Shown: one piece after another, positions 33,004 to 44,798 of the stretch
Numbering within the stretch: the first letter of the stretch is position 1
How the letters are laid out: every line of letters starts with the position of its first letter
Assembly: GCA_950295325.1 (NCBI GenBank)
Contig: OX485808.1
Location: 38,773,180-38,837,179 of the forward strand
DNA length: 64,000 nucleotides
Source: Polytrichum commune
Taxonomy: Eukaryota; Streptophyta; Polytrichopsida; Polytrichales; Polytrichaceae
Reading direction: 5' to 3'
Notes under the pieces: model-generated
What the model was told of the DNA's origin: nothing
Database searches by the model: none
Seen by the model: only the letters and a program-made list of their open reading frames with translations
Translations under genes and position numbers: made by a program

Positions 33004-33177
33004 CACTATTACAAAAGGGGTCTTTATGAGATGGCCCATTTGACATGTGTCATTGAACCAATTTTAGACAAATGTGTGCCAAATCAACAATTTGTATACA
33101 AAGTGATGTTTTTGATGTGTCCTAGATGATGACGTGTTAAATGGGTTGTGTCAAAAAGTCCCCTTTTCCTACTATTG
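33004..33177. mobile_element. Miniature CACTA-like element (174 bp)
   Basis: Left end CACTATTACAAAAGGGG; right end, read inverted, CAATAGTAGGAAAAGGGG. These resemble the plant CACTA terminus CACTAGTAGAAAAAGGG. The inverted match continues inward (GATGGCCCATTTGACA against GACACAACCCATTTAACA), so nearly the whole element folds. No 3-bp TSD is readable, so the copy is probably old. Confidence 0.6.
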
Positions 33178-34082
33178 AGAGATTGACATAGTGGTCAATG
33201 TTGCTCCAAATGTGTAGGAAAGACAAAATGAATGCTTTGAAAAATCAATGTCAATATTGGTTACTATGACCCTAACCTTGTGGTAAGGAAAAACATGCAC
33301 AAGCAAACTTATGATAATATATTACTACTAGCATGAGTTTGCCTAATCTTTTGAACTTGAACTGGTCATTCCTTAAACCTAACGCTAACAACATACGAGT
33401 CCTACACAATCGTCCCACATCGATGAACGAACAACGGAAATCTTTCACTACACTAGGTTTACAAAATATTTACAAATATTACAAAAGACAAGTTTCCAGT
33501 GACGTAAATCAATTGCATGGGACTCATATGCTTGTAGTCTAACCAACCCATTTGTAACTACTCCAATGGTCGTATCTTCCTATTCATAGGCCTAGAGTGA
33601 TTGGTGTTACATGCAGCTACTAGGTAGATGTGTGATAAATATCTCTCTCTCTCTATATATATATATAAGATATATAATATGCTGATGGCTATAGCATTTG
33701 ACTTTTGGGGGTGGGGGAAAAGCCGACTATATACCTTACATGAATGGTAGTCCAAAGCGTTGATTTTATTCCAACTGGGTCCTCATAGACTAATTACAGG
33801 AATTAATTGGTGCTCAATCCGGAGCCAAATCAACTACAGTAGAACATGAAACTACATAGGTTTTTATTATGATGTAATTGACTGCCTTTTCACCCTTGCT
33901 AATATTCGTGGGGGTGCGTCTCAAATAGGTGCGTTTAGTCCTGTCTCATAGGTCCATTTTTAATTCTAACTTTGAGTTGATATGTAGAATGAGGAGTTGA
34001 CTTCCACATCAATTTTGGGAATTCATGCGCCAAGCTATGATGGTAAGGGACTATGAATTCGTGACAAAGGTTCTTAAATGGA
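33178..34082. other. Intergenic, no gene seen
   Basis: A (CT)n/(AT)n tract is at about 33,642-33,666. No supported frames. Confidence 0.45.
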
Positions 34083-34870
34083 AAGGAATTTGTGTTGTAT
34101 AGACTGTGTGCCTCATAAATTTAAACACTTACAGCATATTTTAACTATATATATTGTCCTAATTGAAGTTGTTATTATTATTATCACGTGTGAATCAAGG
34201 GTCACCCCAACATCACATATACATTTTTCATCAAAACATTTTTCAACCACTATGTATCCTATTCGTGAGGCCACATATCTGATTTACCCATGCAAATTAC
34301 CTTGGTTCAAAATTGGACCAAAAAAACTTATCTGTTTAGTTATTCAATTGTATAACAACCGCCATATTATAGGAAAAGAACATTTATTTATTTTGTTGGT
34401 GACAAATGTGGGTTGTTGATAATTTTACTAGAGTGGATTAACCTAGTTTGCACATATCACTATAGTTGAGTTAGGTTTGTATAATAAATTGAAAAGAAAA
34501 AACATGTGGACAAGTAGGCATAAGCTTAACTTAAATTATGGAGTTACAAAATCTAGCTTGAATTTGGTCATCACAAAGAATCTGACGAGTACTGTGCTTG
34601 CATCAAACATGATTGGTTGTGACCCGTGAGCCCAATGAACTAAACCATATGGTTTAATTTTGTAATGATTGTTAGAAGGTTTTATATTGAGTTCATTATG
34701 AGCTTTAGTGTTTATTGTTTATCTTCTATCCACCATGGAGGTTATGAGGTTAATCACGATTCGAGTTTCTTCTAGATCCACAGATTAACAAACTTTCAAT
34801 TTAGGTTAAAAAAAACTCAAAATGCGAACAAAAATCACAAAACTCAAACAAATTTTGTGTTGATTCTTCT
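34083..34870 (+). repeat. Left arm of a second inverted repeat (IR-B)
   Basis: Landmarks TTGTGTTGTATAGACTGTGT, ACATGTGGACAAGTAGGCAT, GTACTGTGCTTGCATCAAA, GTTTATCTTCTATCC and ATCACGATTCGAGTTTCTTC recur in inverted order between 37,800 and 36,130. About 65-75% identity by eye. The segment 34,230-34,480 is absent from the right arm; part of it (TTACCCATGCAAATTACCT, TGTATAACAACC) recurs at 58,300-58,430, so it is probably an inserted repeat. Confidence 0.7.
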
Positions 34871-34936
34871 TTCTAACTCTCATCTGCAGTATGTTGCCCT
34901 TTTGTCATAATGTAACCTTGTCTATCATCATATGTA

Positions 34937-35724
34937 CAGTCTAACCTTGATAATGTCACACCATCCATTTCACCAAAAAGAGTGATATAAACAAGGTGTG
35001 ACATATTTGATAATGTCACATTTTGAAGATTTGTGCATAATGTGATATTATAAAAAAAATAGGTAGAAAATCAAAATAAAATTACAATGTAAAAAAGAAA
35101 ATAGCAAATACGAGACTTCAATGTTTTTGAATGTAAAATCTAATTCAAAATTGTGAATAACAACAAGAGCACATCATAATGTGTCATTGAGATCAGGTAA
35201 AGACCTCTCACTAGAGACAAAGAAGCTTCTAATGTCACATTGTTTTGTTGATGTTAAATGTGCAACACCAATTCTAATGAGTTTGTCATGGATTTTTTCC
35301 ATTCCTAACAAGTCCAAAGTGTTGAAAATATGAGAACCTTGGCTAGCCATAAAATTCAAAACATCTTTAGCATATTTTTGTGCATCGCTTAGCTTCACTA
35401 CTTTAGACTCATCATCACTGTTATCAACAATCAATGGGTCTACTTCCATGGAATCAAGAACCTGTTCGCCATCTTGCACTAATTGCACAAGCTCCTCAGT
35501 AGAATATTCCACCTCAAAATCATCTTCACCTTCCATGTTTATGTACTCCATACTTGGTATTATCACATTTTTATACTACGGATTTTGGAAAAAAATAGTG
35601 ACATTACCAAGGGTGATAGGGATAATAACGAGGGAGTTTTACACTATGAAAATCGGTTTCAAACTTTTAGGTGACAATATCAAGGTGTTACATTAACAAG
35701 GGTGACATTATCACGGTTAGACTG
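34937..35724 (-). mobile_element. pogo/Tigger-like DNA transposon relic (788 bp) with TA TSD
   Basis: TIRs: CAGTCTAACCTTGATAATGT on the left; CAGTCTAACCGTGATAATGT on the right (inverted), one mismatch in the first 20. Flanked by TA at 34,935-34,936 and 35,725-35,726. Further GATAATGTCAC-like subterminal copies lie inside both ends. CAGT-starting ends with a TA duplication are typical of pogo/Tigger elements. It carries the C-terminal piece of a transposase-like protein on the minus strand (35,174-35,566) but no DDE core. Confidence 0.85.
35174..35566 (-). pseudogene. C-terminal fragment of a Tigger/pogo-like transposase (130 aa frame)
   Basis: Acidic segment (EGEDDFEVEYSTEELVQLV) followed by a helical stretch (SDAQKYAKDVLNFMASQG) and an end TSTKQCDIRSFFVSSERS. 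The order (acidic spacer, helix, then Lys-Gln-x-x-Ile-x-x-Phe-Phe close to the C-terminus) resembles the tails of Tigger/CENP-B-like transposases. The CENP-B DNA-binding domain and the DDE catalytic core are missing from the element, so it cannot encode an active enzyme. The frame itself is uninterrupted. Assignment leans on the TIR/TSD evidence of the surrounding element. Confidence 0.55.
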
Positions 35725-36272
35725 TACTCACCTCGATCGAATACAATCTGCTTTGAAATAAAGTACTGTCAGAGTAACAACACAGCAGGTTTCAACTGTC
35801 AAAAGCATACTTAATGGACCCACAACTGATCAATTAATTGCACCTCAGAAACAAACTATAACAGGAATTCTCGAGGGAGGAAGATTGAACTTAAAATATG
35901 ATGATCAATGACAATGCTATGCTACCAAAGTTGTGCACATGCATGATTGTGGGTACAAACTAGAAATGTTTAAAATAGGGCCAGATGTGGGTGAAATATC
36001 ATGATATTGGATTTCAAGGACTCATTATATTGGTTTTTTTAGCATATTTGCAAGCCTGTGTATCGGCTACAGATACATGGTGAGCATGACATCAACTTAT
36101 CTGGGTGAATCTATACATGTCTGCTTATCCACTGGGATCATGATCCACACAATTTTTTGTTATGCAAATTGTGATGTTATTTCAAGGTCACATCTTCAGG
36201 TTGTTTTTTCCCCTGGAATGAAAGTTTGTAATCATGAAGAAACTTGAATTGTGATAAGCCTCGAGACCATTA

Positions 36273-36694
36273 AGGTAGAAATACCATAACCCGTGAAAAT
36301 AAGGTGATTTGCATTGAAGATCTGGTCTGACAATCATGAGATAATTTTCCAAGATAGACGAGAAGGATTCATGAAGAATGCAAGTTGTTTCATATTTTTA
36401 TGCCCTATACAAAAAAATGCTATAATTTTCCAAAGTGGAAAGTTGTCCAAACCCCTACTCGTTCACTAGATTCTCCCTACACCGAACATGGTAATCCGCA
36501 TTTCCATACAAGACATTGCCTAAATTGGTTACCTCATGAGTACATTAACACTTGACTCTCATTGGCTACACTAAGTGTACACGCATTGAAGTTGACGCCA
36601 AGCCATGATCCGTTTTAGAAATGGCACTTCATTATTATGACGGCGGTCTAGTGCACGGCTAGAGGGTGGTTAACAGGTTATGGTATTTCTACCT
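36273..36694. mobile_element. TA-flanked MITE (422 bp)
   Basis: TIR AGGTAGAAATACCATAACC with one mismatch in the first 22 bases, TA at 36,271-36,272 and 36,695-36,696. IR-B similarity stops at both ends, an independent sign of insertion. Non-coding. Confidence 0.82.
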
Positions 36695-36777
36695 TATAGA
36701 TGAGGATAGAAGATAAACAGCAAAATGTAAAGGCTCAAGGTCATAATGTTGTCAGTCTTCTACAAGAATATGAAACT

Positions 36778-37437
36778 ATGTTCGGGGAAAACCGACGGCT
36801 AGTTCATTATCAACCGATGGATTTCCCCTCGTGGACGGTCCAAATTTCCAACTATCGGATGGCAATCCGACTGTAATTTCAATCCTCCGGCAATTAGCTG
36901 ATGGATCAAAAAATGTCCCGGAAAAATGTAGCCGATTCTTCTTGTGAGTTACTGGGATTCAGCTGGAAGTATCCAGAGCGCTATTTGTCTGGGGTATCTG
37001 ATTATGCACTTGAGGAAGTACCCTAAACCTTAAACTTTTTGAATTATGCAACCTTTCCATGACCAAATCCAATTGCTTTTATGAAGAATTGGGGGACCCT
37101 TGGCCTTCAAGCGGTGAAGGCATTGCTAGGTTCAATTGCTGCCAAGGATATTAACTCTTCAAATTTAAAGTTTTGAGCATGTCTTTCTTTTCACTTATTC
37201 AAGATTTTGTACTAAGAAATGATTTCTAATAACTTTTCATACATTTTTAAAACAATTAGTGCCGATATGAATTCCATTTAATCGGATATTGGCCAATGAA
37301 AATATGAAAATATAGGCAATTGGCCGATTGATTTTACAAAAGACCGGCTGTTGCCGATGTAAATTGGAAAAAATCCGACCCTTCGTAGCAACTACCGGCA
37401 ATTAGCCACTAAGGCTTCAAAAACTTCCCAAACTCTG
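36778..37437. mobile_element. Element (660 bp) with 10-bp TSD, possibly Mutator-like
   Basis: Flanked by the exact direct repeat ATATGAAACT at 36,768-36,777 and 37,438-37,447. Short imperfect end inversion: ATGTTCGGGGAA on the left, and CAGAGTTTGGGAAG on the right when inverted. The interior has repeated CCGGCAATTAGC and CCGATGG/TCGGAT motifs. A 9-11-bp TSD suits Mutator-like elements, but the TIRs are short. Non-coding. Confidence 0.65.
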
Positions 37438-38339
37438 ATATGAAACTGTATAACAGTCATAACAAAATTTTAAGCGAGATGACTTAGTTCACTGTGGCCC
37501 ATGAAGAATCTCATTTGATGCAAGCACAATTCTAGTCAGATTCGATTGTGACCAGATTCAAGCTTAATTTTATAACTCCACATTAGTTATGCCTACCACT
37601 TGTCCACATGTAAAATCATAACACAAGGACATGGTTGAATAATGTTATGGTAATAATAAAATGTGTAATACTAGATTCACATGTGATTAGAATAATGTTA
37701 TGTTTTGGTCAACTCTAATGAGGATAAAAAATTAAGGTGAGTTAAAGTATGCTATATTAAGTATCTTGAAGCACATAGTATGTACAACATAAATTCTAAA
37801 GGATATTCTGTGATAGTCTTGAATTTCATGTGAATTTTATTTTTGTGAAGAGTGACATGTATACTAATCCATGATGAGTTTTATTATTATTTTAAAAATA
37901 ATTTTTATCTCTATCATCACACGACATAAATATATTATGAATTTCATGGAAAACTTCTCAAGGCATGTAAAATGATGCTCTCAAATTTTCATAAGGAATT
38001 TATTTTTATATAGCTATCTTTTGGCCAAAGACAATGCCTTTGAACATCTCAACGATGGGGGCTTCAAAACCACTTGAATGGTCCTTAAACCTATGAAAAC
38101 ATGAGTTTTGGAGAGACTTCAAGGACATTGATTCTTCTCATCCTCCTTCTCCTCCCCCCCCCCCCCTTTCCTTTTCCTCACAAAATGCTTAAGCTTGGAC
38201 TTTGTATGGTCTTTGGCAACAATTTTAATGAGTTCATTTGTCTTAATTTAAGAAGAGAAGAGAAAAGAAAATGATTGAACACATAACCTCATTTCTAATG
38301 GTCTTGAAGCTCAGAATCTATTGGATTTAGAGGTTGATA

Positions 38340-38963
38340 AGATCCGAAGGAGGGGAGGAAATGGATTACGAAGCAAAAGGCTCTCAAGAAATTGATTCCG
38401 CATAAGTGGTAGAATGAAATTCCCCCCTCCACTTCTCCTAAATGGAACACCATATGGCACAAAGCTAAGGCACAAAAGACGTTGCCTTTCTCTGGTCAAT
38501 CATCCATAAGGTCGTGGCGGTTAACGAGTAGCGTTGGAAAATCTCAATGGATATTGACAAATGTTGCTCCCATTGTGGCCCACAGTCAGTGGAATCGGTG
38601 GAACATGGGCTCTTTAGTTGTCCTTTAGCTCAACAAGGGTGGCAGTGTGTCGTTTGTATCATGTGGCAACTCCTTGCCAAAAGAGGGAACCCTGGCCCAC
38701 GGAAATCTTTCTCCATGATGCAATGCCTTTTTTTTCAACCTTTGTGCAAGGCGCTCAAACGATTCAACTGCATTTGTTTTTTCTTGAGGAGTGGCATTCC
38801 GTGGATCATTTGGCGCCAACGGAACAATCTGGTGTTTAATACTTTGCAATGGCCCGTTGAAAAAACACGTCAAGTCATTTGGGACACCTTGCAAGATTAT
38901 GATAGGATTGAGTGGAAACGGACTCTCTCGGGTTTAGAAAAAGCCCCAAACGTTGCTTACTAA
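38340..38963 (+). pseudogene. LINE relic: zinc-binding region of a non-LTR reverse transcriptase
   Basis: The frame 38,547-38,963 gives CCSHCGPQSVESVEHGLFSC followed by PLAQQGW, the CxxC...H...C pattern of the zf-RVT domain found C-terminal to plant LINE reverse transcriptases, and then WIIWRQRNNLVFN, also typical. Upstream, KWNTIWHKAKAQKTLPF and LWSIIHKVVAVNE belong to the same domain but need a frame change near 38,490 and cross a TAG at about 38,530. The element is therefore broken. No RT core remains. Confidence 0.75.
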
Positions 38964-39710
38964 GATGTTCTTAACGGGTTTGATTCAACTTGGGGGGTCA
39001 AAGGTCTCATTGTGACCTGGAGTAACTTAGTGGTCACTTGGAAAGTTAGACCTCAGATGGGTATTGTTTCTTGGTCTCCCCCGGGTGGTGTTGGTTCCCC
39101 GTGGTGGTTGTATTTTGATATCTCTTGCAATTGAATTTTCAAATTGTACCAAAAAGAAGAAGATAAGATCCAATTGAGACCTGTGTATAAGGTAAGTGCA
39201 CCTACAAAAAATATGACTATAATGGATTCTAATGTATTGGTGCATATCCAAGTATGAGATGTACATAGTTGATAATTGTTATCCTAAAAAATAAATCAAA
39301 AGTCATCCCTAACATTCACTTAAAGAATCCACAAGATATTCACCTCGACTCCTTAAATAGCAAGGTCAACTCTCAAGTTCTCATTTGGATTTGCGTGCTA
39401 ATGAAAATTTTATTTTATTATTAAGCCTCTACATATGGTGAATCCCAAAAAGCGATCATAATTATAGGTGCACTCCCCTTGGACAAAAGCTGAAATGTGG
39501 GGGCAAACATCAAATTCTTCACCGGATTCAAAAAAGAAAAGAAAAGAAAAGAAAAGATTGTGCAGACATTATTCACCCCACTATTGACAGAGACTGTGAG
39601 AATTTCAAGAATTACACCTTTTAGTCTAATTAAGTTTCGGTTACCATTTGGAGTTACACATTCCTATAACATTTTACTAAGAGTATAATTTGTTATCCAA
39701 ACAACATAAG
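38964..39710. other. Intergenic, no gene seen
   Basis: Contains an AAAAG-type purine tract at about 39,528-39,557. No frames of note. Confidence 0.45.
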
Positions 39711-39712
39711 TA

Positions 39713-40033
39713 CACTAAATAGGACATTTAGTGTTTAGTTATATTTAGTGTTGTTACCATCCTACCCAGCTCAACACTAATTTTCAATTTCTTGATAATA
39801 GTGTTAGACATGAATGCATGTGCCGCTACCTTCGTTATTGCCACCTCCCTTATTGTATCATTTCTTTCTTATCCTTACTAACATTAAATTCAAACATGTA
39901 ACTTCCACATATCATCATAGTTGATAATTAGTGTTTGAGTTTACGTTTAATGTTACTTACTTTCATAGGGTTATTGGTATTTAGTGTATGCGTTCATATT
40001 TAGTGTATCAAAGACTAAATATCCTATATAGTG
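39713..40033. mobile_element. TA-flanked MITE family M1, copy 2 (321 bp)
   Basis: Collinear with 31,365-31,687 throughout (CATGTAACTTCCACATAT, GAGTTTACGTTTAATGTTAC, TATTTAGTGTATGCGTTC) and flanked by TA at 39,711-39,712 and 40,034-40,035. TIRs are more diverged than in copy 1. Confidence 0.88.
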
Positions 40034-40035
40034 TA

Positions 40036-41212
40036 GTTGGTATGTGCACCGAAGAATAGGTGGGACCTCGTCTTGTGCATTAGTGGGAAGGGGGGGGGGG
40101 GGGTTGTGTCCTTGCGCCAAGTGGCATGCAATGGTGTGGCAGTGGTTGGTTTGGGCCTGAGTTTTCAAAGCTTTTTAGACTCAAAGCTTGATCTTCCTCT
40201 TTTTAGAGGCCTTTTCCTTTTATTCTTCATCAAAATGAAGCAAGGGTGGGTGAGATTTTTCTTCATCACAAGTCTATTGCATCACTAAACATAACATCCA
40301 ATATTGTAATCATGGATTTAGTGCTATATTCTACACATCTAGTTAGTTGATTGGAATTTGAACAAGGAATATGTATGATTATCAAAGCAGTTTGATACCC
40401 CGCTATGTTTCTTTGCTATCAAATTAAAGCTTAGTGGCAAGGGTTGGCATAAAGGTATAAAATCAAGTATTGTAAAGTGATGATACATCCTGTCGTATCA
40501 AATATCCCTCTCTTATGACAACTACATTCAAAAGATAGTCCAACACATGACTATGTTCTGCTCAATGATTACTATTACAACCAAATGATAAAGCAATGAT
40601 ATGATATGTAGGCTTATATACCTCATTAGATATTTGCTAGAAGGTAGTCTCAATGTCCCAACTATTATTCTTGAATTTGTGTACACATCAAATCACTAGT
40701 CAAAGCAACATAATAACTTTCACTAGTGTAATATTTCAAGAGTAAAAGATCATTCAAACATGAGCAATGCACTATTGATGGTGTTCAAAATGTAAAGAGC
40801 CAACCTCGCTTGCACCCGTGCTTGGGTATACAAACTTGCTCTTTTGCCACATTGTATACATTTTTATAAATAATAAGAACATCTTGTACACCCAACACCA
40901 TGCACACTTAGCACATATCTACTGAGCCTTAGCGAATAAACTAAGCCAAGCATTTTCTTCTCCAAGCATGTAAAAGAGTTTTCATTGGAGGTGCTTAGGT
41001 TTTGAGTATTAGTTTAGTAAGGTGCAGTGGTTGCCTTAGGTTATGGAAACCCTAAATTGTGGAGCATGATAACTTTCTTGACCATGATTAGTTAACTCTG
41101 GTTAAGTACACTGTGGTGTCTAACATTGGTGAAGAGTTCACTAAGTATGCCAAACTTTGTAGGTGGTTTAATCACTTTGTCAAAAAATTCACATTTTACT
41201 ATTTATATAGTT

Positions 41213-41244
<32 letters not shown>

Positions 41245-42440
41245 CTCATGGCTCCTAAATGTGAGCTAATTTAGATGCGGTGATTGATGAAAGAGTCTGA
41301 TGAGTGGGGGGAATAGTTCCTGATGAAATATAAATTGTGAGCACCAATAATTTCCATAATCTTCACATATTTTTACTCCCATTGTCAAAATTCTTTTTAA
41401 ATTATGGTACAATCTTTAAAGTACGTGTGTATGTGTGTGAGGTTGCCTGAAAACCATTGCTTCATGAATTATGTTTGGAATCTCTTTCTTCAAACACTAA
41501 GCTAACTTCAAATGCCATGCGCTTGTTAATAGTAATTTGTGTGGATTGTGATAGTGGGAATAGAAGTGTCTCCTACCTTTGAGAAATTCAAGGTTGCCTG
41601 CTGAGGAGTCATGACTTTCTTGCTAAAGTATTTCAACCCTAATTCAACACATTGCAAGTTTGTTGAATTAAGACACAAGCTTAAAAAGATCGTATGCATT
41701 ATGAAAGAGGAAGTACTTCATAAAGTTTGTAATAATTGAGCCAAAATATTAGGAGCTTCATTGACAATGTGCATTATTTTTTGATGTAATAGTTGCATTT
41801 TTTTTTTATAGTGATCCATTCTAAGATAATTAAATTGCAAGCAACAAACAAGGAGTGAGTTGAGGCATATTGTTGGTGACGGTGACTTCACCTTTCTTAT
41901 CACTCGAAGTTTTTGATGACAAAGCACTTAGTGTTGGTGACGTATTCGTATGCATGATTTCCCCCCCTAAAACAATTACCGAGGGGGTGTGTTGGTGACT
42001 TGTCTATAAACGAAAGTTTCTATCCTAAACTACCTATAAAGGGAATGCAGTGTATCAATAGAACAACCAAATAAAACAAGTGGACTCAAAAATGAAATAT
42101 AACTTAATTGATAAAAAAAATGATAAGATCGGTAAAAAGTTATAACAACACATAACTCCAAATGGTAACCCACACTAATTAGACAACTAAATGCAGTGGC
42201 AATAAAACCCTACATATTACATACAGTCGGAGCTATGCTACTGTGTAGCAAGAGTCAACAGACAGTAAGGTATATAGGGACCAGTTGAGTCTTTAGGGAC
42301 CAGTAGTACTTGTGCATGAATTGAGGCAGTGGGTGTCGCTCAAACAGGAAGATACATACATACAGACAGACAGTAAGGTAGGCTCGAAATACGCGATCAC
42401 TTGAGTCAGCAAGTTTCCATGTGTGGTGGGGTGTCAGGCA
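40036..42440. other. Intergenic with simple repeats
   Basis: G-run at about 40,090-40,104 and (GA)n at about 41,214-41,242. The sequence just before the (GA)n (TATATAGTTTAGAGAG) matches the flank of the simple repeat in repeat R1 read inverted, so a decayed R1 copy may be here. No gene supported. Confidence 0.5.
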
Positions 42441-42449
42441 CAATTGCTC

Positions 42450-42637
42450 GGTTGGGGATTCGTGGCACTCGAGTAAAATCATCCATCCAAGATATCGTGG
42501 ATGAAGTGGCTCCAATAAAAAAAGCCCCCCTATGGGGTTGAGGGCCGATTCATTCGAATGTGACGTCACTAGACGTGATTCCTGTGTTTTTTTCATCCGC
42601 ACGGATGATTTTACTTGAGTGCCACGAATCCCCGGCC
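42450..42637. mobile_element. Mutator-like MITE (188 bp) with 9-bp TSD
   Basis: TIRs of about 35 bp with three mismatches; shared core GGGGATTCGTGGCACTC, continuing through AGTAAAATCATCC. Flanked by CAATTGCTC at 42,441-42,449 and 42,638-42,646, an exact 9-bp duplication as made by MULE transposases. Non-coding. Confidence 0.88.
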
Positions 42638-42727
42638 CAATTGCTCTGGCAATCACCAGGACTTATATTCTCTGCGATTACCAACCACAATTCCAATATA
42701 TGCTCAGTCTTGTAAGTGTTTAACTTA

Positions 42728-43259
42728 TGGCCGCTTTACACACGAGCCAAGAGCCGTGACCATGAAATCGTGAGAGCTGTGACCATGAAATTGTGAGAGC
42801 CTAAAAGAAAGTGTTCAACGGCCGTCCTCCCAACACACCTCCAAAGTCATGTAGTGCGGTCACGGATTCACGAGTGTAGTGTGAAGTCACATGTGACCCG
42901 GTCCTCAACCTAATGCTATTTCAATGAATTTCTATTCATGCGGGTCTTCACACATGGTAAAATAGAATAAATCAACGGTTGTGAGCATTTGGAGTGTCAT
43001 GGTCTCCCGGTTTTGTGTTAGGCATACCTCCAAGAGATGGTTTTTGAAAATAGTCCGAGTGACCATGAAACATGATCCGTTCGATGCCATGTGAGAATGA
43101 ATCCATGTAGACTTTACCTCCATCTTGCATTCACATGCTCTGTTGGTCCCTCGAGCGTAGTGTGAAGTAGCGAACTTGGACCGCCTCCACCTTTTCCACC
43201 AATGAGAGTGCTTGGAGTGTACTGGTCACGGGCTCTCAGTCTCGTGTGTGAAGTGGCCC
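42728..43259. mobile_element. PIF/Harbinger-like MITE (532 bp)
   Basis: Ends TGGCCGCTTTACACACGAG and, inverted, GGGCCACTTCACACACGAG, continuing inward to CCGTGACCA. TTA at 42,725-42,727 and 43,260-43,262 is the 3-bp target duplication. A related single end (TTAGGGCCACTTTACAC) occurs at about 59,630-59,646. Confidence 0.8.
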
Positions 43260-43262
43260 TTA

Positions 43263-44742
43263 GGTAGTAGAGCTGGAAGAAATCCTGATTGCAGAAATTG
43301 GAAGGAGGAAGGATGCCAGAACTGAGGCGATGATTATTGAAACTTACGTTTTCGGTACATGCAGAAGAGTATTATACAGATTTTCCGCATCCAGATTCAG
43401 CTTCATGTACCCTACTTTGAAGGTGAAATTTTCACAGATGTTCGTGTTCATTACTGGAATTTCGAAACACCAGGGCCTGAAAATTAGAGCTCAAATTCCA
43501 GGTTAGTACGTTATGTACTAAGCATTGTGGGTCACTTACCTACATCCGAGTAAGGACCGAAGAATTGGCGATCAACAGAATCAGAAACAAAAGAAAACAA
43601 TAATGTTATACCATCTTATCACTTCATAATAACGAACAATACAAACGCATATGTTGTTATGATCTATGATTGACCTACGGAACAAACTTCTAAAAATCGT
43701 GCAATCGAGATGGGAGGAATACTCATCGCTTCCAGATGTTATATAGAATCGAAATGTTGACTGATATTGCAATTTGATTCCAACACTGAGATAAGAGTAT
43801 TGTAGAAACCTTAAAGACTATATCAGTCCCGCAAATAGCTTAGTACAAGAGTGCTGTAAATGCGTTGGAAATGAATGTTGCAAACATTTGTGTCCCGAGA
43901 ATTGTGTCTGAAAATGTGTTCTTATTTTCTAAATGTGTAGTAGGGGCTAGCTCCAGAGGTTGAATGAAATTTCTAAGGGCAGGCTTATCATCAACATAAC
44001 ATTACTTAGTCGATGAGGTGTGTTCATTTGAGAATAATGGTCTTGGGTGAGGCCCACCACCTGTCCCGGTGTCTATGGTAGGTTTCCCAACAAGTCACCC
44101 AGTGTGTTGCCAAGTTCCCCACGTACTCAATTTTCCATCTACCCAGAAGCAACCCACCACACCTTTCCGACATAATATTTGAGACTTCAATTAAAAAACC
44201 TTTAGGACACCACGTTGTGGGCGCGCCCACATGTGTCATATTTTGATTGAGCCATGTAAATTCAATCACACATAATGTGAGTAGGCGGTGAATGGAGCCA
44301 ATATTGTGATTTCCCCATGCTACATGGCATCATAGTTAGATTGGACACAATGTGTATTTCTAATGTTAATAATTATGTTAATTAAGATTTAAAAAAATTT
44401 AGGTGTGCAACATGACTTGTAAAGGTATAATATTTTTCTCGTGAGATGAGTATAGTATGAATCAAAGGTTGACACACTAGAACACTATGCATGGGCCAAT
44501 TTGATTTTTTGCTAGAACCCCCAACATTAGTCATCTTGGTCACATTTGAATGACTAGACACCTAATGATAACCCATGCCTAGACTGATATGCATTGGAAC
44601 AATTTATGCGTCATAGAAATCATCGGCTCCAGGCTGTGGTTGGGAGGCAGTGGTCTTGCATGAGTGGGAGGGTAGCAAGGTTGGATCTCATTGGCCTTTT
44701 GGCTCACATGACATTAAAATCAAATTCATTGCATTGGAGTAA
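43263..44742. other. Intergenic, no gene seen
   Basis: A minus-strand frame at 44,024-44,269 is uninterrupted but shows no domain. Nothing else supported. Confidence 0.45.
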
Positions 44743-44798
44743 GTGCAACTAGGTGCATCTAGGTGTACACCCTAGCACCTAAAGCAACCTAGTTGCAC
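44743..44798. repeat. Compound palindrome (56 bp)
   Basis: Outer arms GTGCAACTAGGT and ACCTAGTTGCAC are perfect. Inside, AGGTG (44,761-44,765) pairs with CACCT (44,776-44,780), with a short central palindrome around GTGTACAC. It could fold as a hairpin or be a minimal fold-back element. Confidence 0.7.

Larger units (their letters stand above)
36130..37800 (-). repeat. Right arm of IR-B, split by two insertions
   Basis: Minus-strand sequence matches 34,083-34,870 in three pieces: 37,438-37,800, 36,695-36,777 and about 36,130-36,272. The gaps correspond to the elements at 36,778-37,437 and 36,273-36,694, whose ends coincide with the breaks in similarity. The loop between the arms holds the pogo-like element. 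Confidence 0.7.
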
